The notes under the pieces were generated by a model. That model was not told the DNA's origin. It did not search any database and was given only the letters and a program-made list of their open reading frames with translations. The position numbers and the translations under genes were made by a program. Of a stretch of DNA of 64,000 bases, positions 51,036-61,077 are shown in pieces (position 1 is the stretch's first letter; each line of letters begins with the position of its first letter). Source of the stretch: Parazoarcus communis SWub3 = DSM 12120 (lineage in GTDB: Bacteria > Pseudomonadota > Gammaproteobacteria > Burkholderiales > Rhodocyclaceae); contig NZ_QKOE01000001.1 in NCBI RefSeq assembly GCF_003226565.1, forward strand, positions 186,001 to 250,000, written 5' to 3'.

Positions 51036-54000
51036 TCAACCCGGCAGTTCAAGAACCTCCGCAGGCTGCGGACGGCCATACAGATACCCCTGCATCTCAT
51101 CGCACTCCAGCTCAACCAGTTGCCGCCGCTGAGATGCCAGCTCTACGCCCTCGGCAATCACCCGCATCCCCAGGCTGTGCGCCATGGCAACAATCGCCGC
51201 GACGATGGAAACCGCGCGTGAGCCGGTCAGCATCGCACGAACGAAGGATTGATCGACCTTCAAGGTATCGATCGGGAAGCGCTGCAGATAGGAGAAACTT
51301 GAGTACCCTGTACCAAAATCATCCAGCGACAAGGTGATATCGAGCTGTTTGAGCCGGCGCAGCATCAGCTCCGCACGTTCCGCCTGCCCCATCAGCATGC
51401 TCTCGGTCAGCTCCAGTTCAAGCAGCGTTGGCGGCAGACCGGTTTCCTCCAGTACCGCGGCGACCCGCTCAGGGAAATCCTGATTGCGGAACTGCCGTGC
51501 GGAGACATTTACAGCCACCCTCAGGGGTCGACCGGCTTCCTGCCAGGTCCGTGCCTGGCGGCATGCCGTCCGCAGCACCCATTCGCCAATCGGTTCGATC
51601 AGTCCAAGTGCCTCGGCCACCGGGATGAAACGTGCAGGAGACACCGCACCCAACTCCGGATGCTGCCAACGCAGCAACGCCTCCACGCCAATGCAACGAC
51701 CGCTTGCCGAATCGACTTGCGCCTGATAAGCAAGATGGAACTCGTCCCGCTCCAGTGCGGTACGGAGCGCCTGCTCGAGCAAGAGGCGATCATGCACTTG
51801 CTCGTTCATTTCGGCAGTAAAGAAACGGATGGCGTCACGCCCCGACTCCTTGGCGTGATACATCGCGATGTCGGCATGCTTGAGCAAGGTCTCACCGTCG
51901 GACCCGTCCGGGGGATACAAGCTGACACCAACACTTGCGGTCACAATGAACTGATGCTCGTCAATCTGGATCGGCCGCAGCAAGGCTTGCTGCACGCGCT
52001 GCAGCACGAGGTAGGCCTGTTCCTCAGACCCCAGCTCCGGCAGCAGCACAACGAATTCATCCCCTCCCAGGCGGGCAGCCGTGTCTCCATCGCGCAAGCC
52101 CTCGTGGATACGCGCAGCAACCTCACAAAGCAAGCGATCGCCAGTGCGATGCCCCAGGTTGTCATTGATATTCTTGAAATTATCGAGATCGATGAAGGCC
52201 ACACCCAACAGGCTGTCATGGCGCCGTGCGGCAATGATGGCCTGTTCCAGCCGGTCGTCCAGCAGAGAACGGTTGGGCAGTTCGGTCAGCGGGTCGAAAC
52301 GCGCCTGATGCTCGAGTTGCTTCAGATAAAGCACGCGCTCGGTGACATCCTGCATGACCATGACCACGCACTCCCCCTCAGCCAGCATCGGCGAAATTGC
52401 GCACTCGATGTGAAAACCCACCCCATCGGCGCGAACCCCTTCGAGCTCCAGCACCGACGATCGATGCAGTCTGAACGCACGCTCCAGCGCCAAAACCCCG
52501 TCTGCGTCGAATGTACCAATCTTGTCCAGTGTATGCCCGGTCAGGGCTTCACGGCTCGCGCCAAGGATGGAAGCCGCCGCCGGATTGGCATCACGTACCG
52601 CAAAACACCCTCCTTCAGTGCGCAGGATCAGCACACCATCCCGCGTGGCCTCGATTGCGCGCTCGCGCAAGCGCAGCAGACTCTCTGCCACATCCCGCGC
52701 CCGTGCATTGCGCAGGTTGCCAATACCGTAACCGAGGTCTTCGGCCAGTTCGCGCAGCAGGGCCACCCCTGCCACATCAAGATCACTCGCCCGCGCTGCA
52801 CCAATCGTCAGCACCCCGAGCATCCTGTCACCGCCAAGCAACGGAAACGCGATCAGCGCCTGGCATCCAGCCTGGGCCGCCACAGGTCTCAACGCTGCCG
52901 GGCACGCCTCTAGCGACGCGTAATGTACGGTTCGCTGCTGTGACAGAGCCCGACCTCCAGGCATCTCCTGCGCGCCCTCAGGCTGCCCAAGCCAACGCTG
53001 GAAAGGACCAGTGTCGCCCGCCGCAGCAGTCCATTCGAGAGCACCGGAAGGGCTCAGACACTCGATGAAGGCGCAACGAAAGCCCCCCGTATTGACCAGC
53101 ACATGGCAAATCCCTCTGACCAGCGACTGCTCACCTTCGGAGTGCACCAGGGTTTCATTACCACGACTCAAAGTCCGCAGCGTGCGCTGCAGCCTCAGCA
53201 TGGGCAGGATGACCATGCGCCGGATAGCCTGGTTCAGGCATAGCATCAACACCGCGGCCATCAACAGGCTTGCGATGGCCACACGGTGCCGCAACTGAAC
53301 GGCACTGCGGCCAAACTCATCGACATAACCGCTGACGCCAATCACCCAACCCAGCGCCTGATTGCGGCGAAAGGCGACCAGCTTGTCCCGCGGCGACTGT
53401 TCACCCAACTCGGTGTTCTGCCAAGCGTAATCAAATACGCCCTCGCGTTGCGTCAGCAAGGCGGCGTTCAAATCGGCACTCCCGCCCGCAGCATCAGTCA
53501 GTTTATTCCCCTGCTGCGTCGGATGAATCAGGAAACGTCCTTCATCTGGCCCAGGATTGCCGTCCACGACATACAGATAGCCGCTATCGCCGACGACAAA
53601 GGCCCGCAAGCTGTCCTTCACCGGCGCCAGCGCCCGATCCAGGTCCAGCCCCAGCAGGTACAAGCCGAGCAGCATGCCGTCCTTGGTGCGCACCGGCAGC
53701 AACTCGACCAGATACCTGTGCGTACGGATACTCAGTTGCAGTGACGCGCGTTGCCCTCGCTCCAGCATGGCGAGGACATTGCGCTCCAGCACCAATACCG
53801 GTGCGATCCCATCGTCACCCCACTGCGTGCTGGCCAGCACACGAAACCGCCCCCCTTGCTCACGCAGTAGTGCGGCAGCCAGTGTCCCGCGCGCGTCATT
53901 GCCATGAATGGAGAGGTCGCTGAAGCGGGACGAGACCGGCACACCTTCCGTTGTCCAACCGCCATCCGGTGCACCGGCAACAGCCGCACTCCGCACCTGA

Positions 54001-54242
54001 AAGTGACCTTCAAGCACATCCGCCTGCTGAGCCAGGCCAGAACGCAGCATGGCGTACTGCGCGTCAACCAGACCATCCGCAAGCAGGGCCAGTGACCGCA
54101 GCGCGGCTTCCGCTTCGTCCCGAGTCTTGCGTTCCAGATAGGCATCCGCGATCAGGGCAACCGGCAAAATGACAAGCGCAACGATGACAACGACAATCGT
54201 CAACAGTCTTGCTCTCAGCCCATCGCTCACGACCGTGGCCAC
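51036..54242 (-). CDS. Cache-GAF-PAS-GGDEF-EAL cyclic-di-GMP protein
   Basis: A 1068-residue membrane sensor for c-di-GMP turnover. The N-terminal transmembrane segment (residues 12-34) is followed by a periplasmic double-cache domain (about 35-320) with LYVVDGNPGPDEGRFL, then a second transmembrane segment (323-343). A GAF domain, a PAS domain (EATRDGVLIL) and a GGDEF domain with intact GGDEF near residue 725 follow, then an EAL domain with EALLRW near 853 and LDDFGTGYSS. Both catalytic motifs look active. The start is GTG at 54242; GTG at 54230 is an equal alternative. It is divergent from thiL, and what it senses is not apparent. Confidence 0.93.
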   Translation of the reverse strand: MATVVSDGLRARLLTIVVVIVALVILPVALIADAYLERKTRDEAEAALRSLALLADGLVDAQYAMLRSGLAQQADVLEGHFQVRSAAVAGAPDGGWTTEGVPVSSRFSDLSIHGNDARGTLAAALLREQGGRFRVLASTQWGDDGIAPVLVLERNVLAMLERGQRASLQLSIRTHRYLVELLPVRTKDGMLLGLYLLGLDLDRALAPVKDSLRAFVVGDSGYLYVVDGNPGPDEGRFLIHPTQQGNKLTDAAGGSADLNAALLTQREGVFDYAWQNTELGEQSPRDKLVAFRRNQALGWVIGVSGYVDEFGRSAVQLRHRVAIASLLMAAVLMLCLNQAIRRMVILPMLRLQRTLRTLSRGNETLVHSEGEQSLVRGICHVLVNTGGFRCAFIECLSPSGALEWTAAAGDTGPFQRWLGQPEGAQEMPGGRALSQQRTVHYASLEACPAALRPVAAQAGCQALIAFPLLGGDRMLGVLTIGAARASDLDVAGVALLRELAEDLGYGIGNLRNARARDVAESLLRLRERAIEATRDGVLILRTEGGCFAVRDANPAAASILGASREALTGHTLDKIGTFDADGVLALERAFRLHRSSVLELEGVRADGVGFHIECAISPMLAEGECVVMVMQDVTERVLYLKQLEHQARFDPLTELPNRSLLDDRLEQAIIAARRHDSLLGVAFIDLDNFKNINDNLGHRTGDRLLCEVAARIHEGLRDGDTAARLGGDEFVVLLPELGSEEQAYLVLQRVQQALLRPIQIDEHQFIVTASVGVSLYPPDGSDGETLLKHADIAMYHAKESGRDAIRFFTAEMNEQVHDRLLLEQALRTALERDEFHLAYQAQVDSASGRCIGVEALLRWQHPELGAVSPARFIPVAEALGLIEPIGEWVLRTACRQARTWQEAGRPLRVAVNVSARQFRNQDFPERVAAVLEETGLPPTLLELELTESMLMGQAERAELMLRRLKQLDITLSLDDFGTGYSSFSYLQRFPIDTLKVDQSFVRAMLTGSRAVSIVAAIVAMAHSLGMRVIAEGVELASQRRQLVELECDEMQGYLYGRPQPAEVLELPG

Positions 54243-54409
54243 CTGGCATCTCTATCGCTTATGTCCAAGACAGCATCTTACCCATTTTGGGGCGAGATGG
54301 AATGCACACGCGTCCAACCGATCGCATGCAGGGCCGGATGAAGCGACATCCAGCGAAGGTCTGCGGTAAGCTCACACCCGCCCATCCAACCGACCACTTA
54401 GCCCCGCCG

Positions 54410-55369
54410 ATGCCCTCCGAGTTCGAGCTGATCCGCCGTTACTTCAACCGCCCCTGCGCGCACACCGACCTGTCGGTCGGCGATGACGCCGCCCTGGTGC
54501 GGCCCGCCTCGGGAATGCAGCTCGCGATATCGACCGACATGCTGATTGCGGGCACGCACTTCTTTCCCGACACCGACCCCTGTGATCTCGGCTGGAAAGC
54601 GCTTGCAGTCAACCTGTCGGACCTCGCCGCGATGGGGGCACAAGCACGCTGGGCGGTGCTCGGCCTGGCCTTGCCCGATGTCGACGAACCGTGGCTCAGC
54701 CGCTTCGCCGACGGGCTGTTCCATTGTGCGGACCAGTACGGCGTCGACCTGGTGGGCGGCGACACGACGCGTGGTCCACTCGCCATCGGCGTGACCATCT
54801 TCGGCGAAGTTCCCAATGGCAGTGCGATACGGCGAGATGGCGCCCACCCGGGAGATGAGATCTGGATTTCCGGCCAACCCGGGCTGGCCGCCTTGGGGCT
54901 GGCCTGCCTGCAGCAGCGCATCACCTTGCCAACTGCCGCGCGCACTCGCTGTATCCACGCCCTGCAGCACCCCGAACCCCGGCTCGCACTCGGCCTGGCA
55001 CTGCGTGGCGTCGCAAGCGCCATGCTGGACGTCTCCGATGGCCTGATCGGCGACCTGAACCATATACTTGAGCGCTCCGGCTGTGGCGCGGAGATCGATG
55101 CCACCTTGCTGCCGCTGACTCCACTGCTGGCGGCTGGTGCGGACGAGCCCCTGGCACGGCGCTGTCTGCTGGCGGGTGGCGACGACTACGAGCTGCTGTT
55201 CAGCGCGCCACCCTCCATGCAAACCACGCTCGCCGCCCTGTCGACGCAACTGCAATTGCCATTGACCCGCATTGGCCACATCACCGAACATCGCGGCCAA
55301 TTGCTGCTACGGGAGGTCGACGGCCGCCTGCTCCCTCCACTTGTCTCTGGCTACGACCACTTCGCCTGA
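54410..55369 (+). CDS. thiL: Thiamine-monophosphate kinase
   Basis: ThiL phosphorylates thiamine monophosphate to the coenzyme TPP. The 319-residue protein starts MPSEFELIRRYFNRP and has the metal and ATP loops VGDDAALVRP, MLDVSDGLIGDLNHIL and LAGGDDYELLF, with a long VGGDTTRGPLA strand. The ATG at 54410 is preferred; the frame extends 67 codons upstream into leader sequence. It leads the cluster thiL-pgpA-pncC-recA-recX; pgpA starts 1 bp after its stop. nudJ elsewhere also touches thiamine metabolism. Confidence 0.95.
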   Translation: MPSEFELIRRYFNRPCAHTDLSVGDDAALVRPASGMQLAISTDMLIAGTHFFPDTDPCDLGWKALAVNLSDLAAMGAQARWAVLGLALPDVDEPWLSRFADGLFHCADQYGVDLVGGDTTRGPLAIGVTIFGEVPNGSAIRRDGAHPGDEIWISGQPGLAALGLACLQQRITLPTAARTRCIHALQHPEPRLALGLALRGVASAMLDVSDGLIGDLNHILERSGCGAEIDATLLPLTPLLAAGADEPLARRCLLAGGDDYELLFSAPPSMQTTLAALSTQLQLPLTRIGHITEHRGQLLLREVDGRLLPPLVSGYDHFA

Positions 55370-55370
55370 T

Positions 55371-55853
55371 ATGCGCCCCACGTTCCGCCTGATGCTCAGC
55401 CATCCTGCCCATCTCATCTCGCTGGGCTTCGGCTCGGGACTATCGCCAAAGGCACCCGGCACTGCAGGCAGCCTGCTTGCCTGGCTGCTTTATCCGCTGA
55501 TCCGGACACCTCTCTCGGAAATCGCCTTTCTGATCATGCTGGGCGCCTTCTTCCTCGCGGGTATTCTGGCCGCAGAGCGCACCGGCCGGACGCTGGGAGT
55601 ATCCGACCACGGTGCCATTGTCTGGGACGAGATGGTGGCAGTCTGGCTCGTACTGCTCTTCACCCCTGCCACCCTGCTGTGGCAGGCTTGCGCAATTGCC
55701 TTGTTCCGCCTGTTCGACATTACCAAGCCGCAGCCGATCCGCTGGGCGGACAGCCGGGTCAAGGGCGGCTTCGGCGTCATGCTCGACGACCTGCTGGCGG
55801 CCGGCTACACCCTGCTGGCACTCGCCATCCTGGTGGCCCTGTTCAAACCCTGA
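55371..55853 (+). CDS. pgpA: Phosphatidylglycerophosphatase A
   Basis: A 160-residue inner-membrane enzyme that dephosphorylates PGP to phosphatidylglycerol. The family motifs SLGFGSGLSPKAPGTAGSL at the start, IVWDEMVAVWL in the middle and DITKPQPIRWADSRVKGGFG are present, with four hydrophobic segments. The thiL TGA and this ATG are separated by one base, so translation is coupled. It works with plsY in phospholipid synthesis. Confidence 0.95.
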   Translation: MRPTFRLMLSHPAHLISLGFGSGLSPKAPGTAGSLLAWLLYPLIRTPLSEIAFLIMLGAFFLAGILAAERTGRTLGVSDHGAIVWDEMVAVWLVLLFTPATLLWQACAIALFRLFDITKPQPIRWADSRVKGGFGVMLDDLLAAGYTLLALAILVALFKP

Positions 55854-55857
55854 AACC

Positions 55858-56376
55858 ATGGACCCCATACTTCAAGACCTCTCCATCAGACTGGGCCACG
55901 CACTATCGGCACAAGGCTGGCAATTGGCCACAGCCGAATCCTGCACGGGCGGCTGGATCGCCGAAGCGGTTACCGCCACGGCAGGCAGCTCTGCCTGGTT
56001 CGATCGCGGCTTTGTCACCTACTCCAACGCAGCCAAGGTCGACATGCTGGGAGTCAATGAGGCAACCCTGACGAAGCACGGCGCAGTCAGTGAAGCAACA
56101 GTCGCAGAGATGGCGCGCGGCGCGATAGCGCACAGCCGGGCTGATATCAGCGTTGCCGTCTCCGGCATCGCCGGCCCCGGCGGAGGCTCGGCTGACAAGC
56201 CGGTTGGCATGATCTGTCTGGGCTGGGCACGCCGACTCGGCCCCTCGCACTCCCAGACCCTGTACCTGACAGGCGACCGGGAGGCCGTTCGGCGCCAGAC
56301 CGTCATCGCCGCACTTGAGACCCTGATCGGGCTTGCCAACGCCGAAGGCAGCAACTCAGCAATCTCTGTGCCATAA
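55858..56376 (+). CDS. pncC: Nicotinamide-nucleotide amidase (CinA C-terminal family)
   Basis: PncC deamidates nicotinamide mononucleotide in pyridine nucleotide recycling. The 172-residue protein has [22 protein letters not shown] (truncated here to the core), the catalytic Ser in [21 protein letters not shown], and the [18 protein letters not shown] loop. Gap of 4 bp after pgpA and 28 bp before recA; CinA-like and recA pairing is common in bacteria. Confidence 0.94.
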   Translation: MDPILQDLSIRLGHALSAQGWQLATAESCTGGWIAEAVTATAGSSAWFDRGFVTYSNAAKVDMLGVNEATLTKHGAVSEATVAEMARGAIAHSRADISVAVSGIAGPGGGSADKPVGMICLGWARRLGPSHSQTLYLTGDREAVRRQTVIAALETLIGLANAEGSNSAISVP

Positions 56377-56404
56377 TTCACCTCTTATTCAGCAAGGACG
56401 CTCC

Positions 56405-57439
56405 ATGGACGACAACAAGGCCAAGGCGCTTGCCGCTGCGCTCTCGCAGATCGAGAAGCAGTTCGGCAAGGGTTCGATCATGCGGATGGGCGACGGCAAC
56501 GTCGAGCGCGACATCCAGACGGTTTCCACCGGCTCGCTGGGGCTGGACATCGCACTCGGCCTGGGCGGCCTGCCCCGCGGCCGTGTCGTCGAGATTTACG
56601 GCCCCGAATCATCAGGCAAGACCACACTCACGCTCCAGGTCATCGCCGAGATGCAGAAACTGGGCGGCACCGCGGCCTTTATCGACGCCGAACATGCACT
56701 GGATGTCGGCTACGCCGAAAAGTTGGGCGTCAATATCGGCGACCTGCTGATCTCCCAGCCGGACACCGGCGAACAGGCGCTCGAGATTGCCGACATGCTG
56801 GTGCGCTCCGGCGGTGTGGACATCGTGGTCGTCGACTCGGTCGCGGCCCTGACCCCCAAAGCCGAAATCGAAGGTGAAATGGGTGACCAATTGCCCGGCC
56901 TCCAGGCCCGCCTGATGTCCCAGGCCCTGCGCAAGCTGACGGCCAACATCAAGCGTACCAACACGCTGGTCATCTTCATCAACCAGATCCGGATGAAGAT
57001 CGGCGTCATGTTCGGCAGCCCGGAGACCACAACAGGTGGTAACGCGCTCAAGTTCTACGCCTCGGTGCGCATGGACATCCGACGCACGGGCGCCATCAAG
57101 AAGGGTGACGAAGTCGTCGGCTCGGAAACCCGGGTCAAGGTCGTCAAGAACAAGGTTTCGCCACCGTTCAAGGAAGCCCATTTCGACATCCTCTACGGCG
57201 AAGGCATCTCGCGCGAAGGCGAGATCATCGACCTTGGCGTTGCTCACAAGATCGTCGACAAGTCGGGCGCCTGGTACGCCTATAACGGCGACAAGATCGG
57301 CCAGGGCAAGGACAATTCGCGTGAGTTCCTGCGTGCCAATCCGGCGCTCGCCCGCGAGATCGAAAACAAGGTCCGTGCCGCAGTCGGCCTGGGCGAAATG
57401 GCCACCATCGGCAGCGGCCCCGCCGCTGCCGAAGCCTGA
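56405..57439 (+). CDS. recA: Recombinase RecA
   Basis: RecA drives homologous pairing and SOS induction. The 344-residue protein has Walker [10 protein letters not shown] at 66-74, Walker [10 protein letters not shown], the DNA loop L1 [20 protein letters not shown], and L2 [15 protein letters not shown]. The ATG at 56405 follows AAGGACG. I see no CTGT-N8-ACAG LexA box just upstream. It sits between pncC and recX, 23 bp before the latter. Confidence 0.97.
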   Translation: MDDNKAKALAAALSQIEKQFGKGSIMRMGDGNVERDIQTVSTGSLGLDIALGLGGLPRGRVVEIYGPESSGKTTLTLQVIAEMQKLGGTAAFIDAEHALDVGYAEKLGVNIGDLLISQPDTGEQALEIADMLVRSGGVDIVVVDSVAALTPKAEIEGEMGDQLPGLQARLMSQALRKLTANIKRTNTLVIFINQIRMKIGVMFGSPETTTGGNALKFYASVRMDIRRTGAIKKGDEVVGSETRVKVVKNKVSPPFKEAHFDILYGEGISREGEIIDLGVAHKIVDKSGAWYAYNGDKIGQGKDNSREFLRANPALAREIENKVRAAVGLGEMATIGSGPAAAEA

Positions 57440-57462
57440 GACCGTCCCTCGCGAACCGGACG

Positions 57463-57912
57463 ATGGGCGAGCCCACCTTGCGCGAACGCGCATTGCGTCA
57501 CCTCGCCCGTCGCGACCATTCGCGTGCGGAGTTGGCGCGCAAACTTGCGCCCTACGGAAGTGCCGAAGAGGTTGAAGCCGTGCTCGAGCGCATGTCCGAC
57601 CTGGCCCTGCAGTCGGATACGCGCTTTGCCGAAGCCTGGGTTCGAAGCAAGTCGGGGCGCTTCGGCAGCATCCGCCTGCGCCACGAACTGGCACGCCGCG
57701 GAGTCGAAAAATCACTGATCGACGAAGCAATCGAGCACGAATGCGCACAATCCGAACTCGACCGCGCACGCACAGTGTGGCAGTCTAGATTCGACAGCCC
57801 ACCCGAAGACCACCGCGAATGGGCAAAGCAAGCGCGTTTCCTGCAAACCCGCGGCTTCGCCACCGACATCATCCGCAAACTGCTGAAAGAATCTCCAGAT
57901 GAGTCTGCTTAA
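57463..57912 (+). CDS. recX: Recombination regulator RecX
   Basis: A 149-residue helical repeat protein that inhibits RecA filaments. It opens with [19 protein letters not shown], the first of three-helix repeats, then [27 protein letters not shown] and ending [13 protein letters not shown]. Directly follows recA as in many bacteria and overlaps lptB by 14 bp, which links recombination genes to the lipopolysaccharide transporter cluster. Confidence 0.94.
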   Translation: MGEPTLRERALRHLARRDHSRAELARKLAPYGSAEEVEAVLERMSDLALQSDTRFAEAWVRSKSGRFGSIRLRHELARRGVEKSLIDEAIEHECAQSELDRARTVWQSRFDSPPEDHREWAKQARFLQTRGFATDIIRKLLKESPDESA

Positions 57913-58621
57913 GGTCAACGGTCTGCAAAAGCGTTACAAGGCACGCACGGTCGTGCGCGACGTATCGTTCGAGGTCGGCTCGGGTGAAGTCGTGGGACTG
58001 CTGGGCCCCAACGGTGCCGGCAAGACCACCTGTTTCTACATGATCGTGGGATTGGTGCGCGCTGATGGCGGCGAAATCACACTGGATGACGCCCGCCTCA
58101 CCCATCTGCCGATCCATGCACGCGCACGCCTGGGGCTGTCCTATCTGCCGCAGGAGATGAGCGTTTTCCGCAAGCTCACCGTGGCCGAAAACATCCGCGC
58201 GGTACTTGAACTTCAAGGCCTGGAAGAGTCCGACATCAAGGCCCGCCTGCAGGAACTGCTTGAAGAACTCAACATCACCCACCTGCGCGACAACACGGCA
58301 ATCTCCCTGTCTGGCGGCGAGCGCCGCCGGTGCGAGATTGCCCGTGCGCTGGCTACCAACCCGCGACTGATCCTGCTCGACGAGCCGTTTGCCGGCGTCG
58401 ACCCGATTGCCGTCATCGACATCCAGAAAATCATCCGCTTCCTCAAGGAACGCGGCATAGGCGTGCTGATTACCGATCATAATGTCCGTGAGACCCTCGG
58501 CATCTGTGATCGCGCTACCATTATTACCGAAGGTAAAGTGCTCGCAAGCGGTCTGCCCAGCGAGATCATCGCCAACGAACAGGTCCGTCAGGTATACCTT
58601 GGCGAACATTTCCGGCTCTGA
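57899..58621 (+). CDS. lptB: LPS export ABC transporter ATPase LptB
   Basis: Drives extraction of LPS from the inner membrane with LptFG. A 240-residue ABC ATPase with Walker [10 protein letters not shown] at 36-44, Q-loop [12 protein letters not shown], signature SLSGGERRR, Walker [14 protein letters not shown] and H-loop ITDHNV. It is followed by rpoN, hpf, ptsN and hprK, the known lptB-rpoN-hpf-ptsN order, but lptA and lptC are not next to it; recX takes that place. The 14-bp overlap with recX suggests coupling. Confidence 0.96.
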   Translation: MSLLKVNGLQKRYKARTVVRDVSFEVGSGEVVGLLGPNGAGKTTCFYMIVGLVRADGGEITLDDARLTHLPIHARARLGLSYLPQEMSVFRKLTVAENIRAVLELQGLEESDIKARLQELLEELNITHLRDNTAISLSGGERRRCEIARALATNPRLILLDEPFAGVDPIAVIDIQKIIRFLKERGIGVLITDHNVRETLGICDRATIITEGKVLASGLPSEIIANEQVRQVYLGEHFRL

Positions 58622-58648
58622 TTCCGGCCTGCGTCTCACACTGGCATC

Positions 58649-60112
58649 ATGAAACCGACACTTCAGCTCAAGCTTTCGCAACACCTGACGCTCACCCCGC
58701 AACTGCAGCAGTCGATCAAGCTGCTTCAGCTGTCCACGCTCGAACTCAACCAGGAGATCGAACGCTTCCTGCTCGAAAACCCCATGCTTGAGCGCGAAGA
58801 TGGCGACGGCGGCGACTTTTCCGGCCCTGCGACAACAAGCACCACACCCTCGTCCAACGAATCGCCCACGGACAGCAGCAACGAGTCGCAAAACAACGAT
58901 AGCGACAATCGCAACGACCGCGACAACGACAGCGGCAGCATCGACGAGGGGATGGATTGGTCGGGTACCGGCAGTGGGGCGAGCAGCAAGAGCGACGACG
59001 ACGAGGACACCGACTTCCAGGAGTTTCAGGCTGCGGGTACGTCGCTACGCGACCATCTCGACCTGCAGGTCGCGCTCTCGCCACTGTCAGACCGCGACCG
59101 CCTGCTGGTGCGCTTCATCATCGAGGCGCTCGACGACGATGGTTATCTGTACCAGGAACTCGAAGAACTCCTCGAGCTGCTGCCGCCCGAACTTGACATC
59201 GATCTCGACGATCTTGCCATCGCACTGCGACATGTCCAGCAGCTCGAACCCGCTGGCGTAGGCGCTCGCACACCACAGGAATGCCTCGGACTCCAGTTGC
59301 GCGCGATGTCGCCGTCCCCGGAACGCGATCTGGCACTGATCATCGTTGAACAACACCTGGAGCTGCTGGCCGAGCGGAACTTCGCGAAGCTCAAGAAGCT
59401 CACTGATTGTGACGACGACGCACTCAGGGCTGCACACGCGTTGATCTGCCGGCTCGACCCCCATCCCGGCTCTCAGCACTCCAGCGAGGAAACCCGCTAT
59501 GTGCTGCCCGACGTGGTCGTCCGCAAGATCCGCAACAAATGGACGGTCTCGCTCAATGCCGAGGCTATGCCCCGCCTGCGCATCAACCAGTTGTACGCCA
59601 ACCTGCTGCAACAGAATCGGGGCCAGGGTGGCGGACTCACTGGCCAACTGCAGGAAGCCCGTTGGCTGATCAAGAACGTTCAACAGCGATTCGACACCAT
59701 CCTGCGCGTTTCCCAGGCCATCGTTGACCAGCAACGACAGTTCTTCGATCATGGAGAGGTGGCGATGCGGCCACTCACCCTCAGGGAGATCGCAGACCAG
59801 CTCGAGCTGCATGAATCCACCGTATCGCGCGTGACCACACAGAAATACATGGCCACCCCGCGCGGCGTTTTCGAACTCAAGTATTTTTTCGGCAGTCACG
59901 TTGCCACCGACACTGGTGGAGCGGCTTCCTCAACGGCGATTCGCGCGCTGATTCGCCAGTTGGTGGACGCCGAAGACAGAAAGAAACCCCTGTCCGACGC
60001 CAAGATCGCCGATCTTTTGGGCCAGCAGGGTATCGTGGTCGCACGGCGCACCATCGCCAAGTACCGCGAGTCACTCAATATCCCGCCGGTCAGCCTGCGC
60101 AAGACGATTTGA
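58649..60112 (+). CDS. rpoN: RNA polymerase sigma-54 factor RpoN
   Basis: The nitrogen sigma factor, 487 residues. Region I is Gln/Leu-rich (TPQLQQSIKLLQLSTLELNQ). A long acidic, Ser/Asp/Asn-rich stretch (about 50-130) is region II. The core-binding domain and the C-terminal DNA-binding part carry a helix-turn-helix (IADQLELHESTVSRVTTQKY) and the RpoN box with ARRTIAKYRESL. 27 bp after lptB. Its PtsN partner gene follows after hpf. Region II looks long but is variable in this family. Confidence 0.96.
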   Translation: MKPTLQLKLSQHLTLTPQLQQSIKLLQLSTLELNQEIERFLLENPMLEREDGDGGDFSGPATTSTTPSSNESPTDSSNESQNNDSDNRNDRDNDSGSIDEGMDWSGTGSGASSKSDDDEDTDFQEFQAAGTSLRDHLDLQVALSPLSDRDRLLVRFIIEALDDDGYLYQELEELLELLPPELDIDLDDLAIALRHVQQLEPAGVGARTPQECLGLQLRAMSPSPERDLALIIVEQHLELLAERNFAKLKKLTDCDDDALRAAHALICRLDPHPGSQHSSEETRYVLPDVVVRKIRNKWTVSLNAEAMPRLRINQLYANLLQQNRGQGGGLTGQLQEARWLIKNVQQRFDTILRVSQAIVDQQRQFFDHGEVAMRPLTLREIADQLELHESTVSRVTTQKYMATPRGVFELKYFFGSHVATDTGGAASSTAIRALIRQLVDAEDRKKPLSDAKIADLLGQQGIVVARRTIAKYRESLNIPPVSLRKTI

Positions 60113-60129
60113 TAACAAGAGGAGTTACC

Positions 60130-60453
60130 ATGAATCTCAATATCACCGGCCATCATGTCGAAGTTACCGATGCCATCCGCGACTATGTCTCGGGTAAGCT
60201 CGACCGCGTCATTCGCCACTTCGACAATGTCACCAGCGTGAACGTGATTCTGTCCGTCGAAAAACTTGACCAGAAAGCCGAAGTCACGGTTCACGTCCGT
60301 GGCAAGGACATCCACGTCGAGAGCACCGACGCTGACATGTATGCGGCTATCGATGCGATGACCGACAAGCTCGATCGCCAGGTCCTCAAGTACAAGCAGA
60401 AGACCAACGACCACCATCACGACTCGCACAAGCACCAGACGCCTGAAGCGTGA
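60130..60453 (+). CDS. hpf: Ribosome hibernation promoting factor (short form)
   Basis: A 107-residue ribosome-binding protein that turns ribosomes dormant in starvation. It begins MNLNITGHHVEVTDAIRDYV with ITG(H/R)xxExT, and KLDRVIRHFDNVTSVNVIL follows; it ends in a His-rich tail (NDHHHDSHKHQTP). Length marks the short YhbH/HPF type. The ATG follows GAGGAGTTACC. Position rpoN-hpf-ptsN is conserved in proteobacteria. Confidence 0.93.
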   Translation: MNLNITGHHVEVTDAIRDYVSGKLDRVIRHFDNVTSVNVILSVEKLDQKAEVTVHVRGKDIHVESTDADMYAAIDAMTDKLDRQVLKYKQKTNDHHHDSHKHQTPEA

Positions 60454-60487
60454 TCATTTCACTAGGCCTTTTGGGCGAGGGAGCGGC

Positions 60488-60493
60488 TATAAT
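60488..60493 (+). promoter_or_regulatory. -10-like TATAAT upstream of ptsN
   Basis: Exact TATAAT (GGCTATAATCC) in the 138-bp hpf-ptsN gap, about 100 bp before the ptsN ATG. No convincing -35. It may allow ptsN-hprK transcription apart from rpoN-hpf. Confidence 0.4.
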
Positions 60494-60591
60494 CCGCGCG
60501 TTCGCATGACGCGGTCTGCCGTCTCCCCCTCCCCAAAGACCCTGAGCGTGGTGCCGCCTCCTCCGGTGGTGCTGCGCGAGCCCCAAAGCGC

Positions 60592-61077
60592 ATGAGCCTC
60601 ATTGCCCAACTCCTGCCCCTCTCGAATGTCGTTGCCGATCTTGACGCAAGCAGCAAGAAACGCGTGTTCGAGCAGGCTGGCCTGCTGTTCGAGAACAACC
60701 AGGGTGTCGCCCGCAGTACCGTATTCGACAGTCTGTTCGCACGCGAACGTCTCGGTTCGACTGGCCTCGGTCAGGGCATTGCCATTCCCCACGGCCGAAT
60801 CAAGGGTCTGAAGGAAGCAGCAGGCGCCTTCATGCGCCTGGCCACACCGGTGCAGTTTGATGCGCCCGATGGACGCCCGGTCAACCTGCTGTTCGTACTG
60901 CTGGTACCTGAGCAAGCCAACGAGACCCATCTGCAACTGTTGTCCGAACTCGCCCAGATGTTCAGCGACCGCAGCTTCCGCGAGCAACTGCTCGACGCCC
61001 CGGACGCCGAAGCCTTGCACACCCTGTTCACCCAATGGGGCAACGATGCGGCAAACGAGCGTCGCGCGGCTGTTTGA
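60592..61077 (+). CDS. ptsN: Nitrogen PTS IIA protein PtsN
   Basis: EIIA-Ntr, a phosphoryl-carrier regulator of nitrogen and potassium metabolism. The 161-residue protein has the phosphorylated His67 in GIAIPHGRIKG and the family start SNVVADLDASSKKRVFEQAG. The start of hprK lies inside its last 32 bp. In betaproteobacteria the PTS is a regulatory chain lacking sugar permeases; this window matches that pattern. Confidence 0.95.
   Translation: MSLIAQLLPLSNVVADLDASSKKRVFEQAGLLFENNQGVARSTVFDSLFARERLGSTGLGQGIAIPHGRIKGLKEAAGAFMRLATPVQFDAPDGRPVNLLFVLLVPEQANETHLQLLSELAQMFSDRSFREQLLDAPDAEALHTLFTQWGNDAANERRAAV

Noticed and set aside
56300-56404. LexA box upstream of recA
   Set aside because: I looked for CTGT-N8-ACAG in the leader and found only partial matches (CTGT without its partner).
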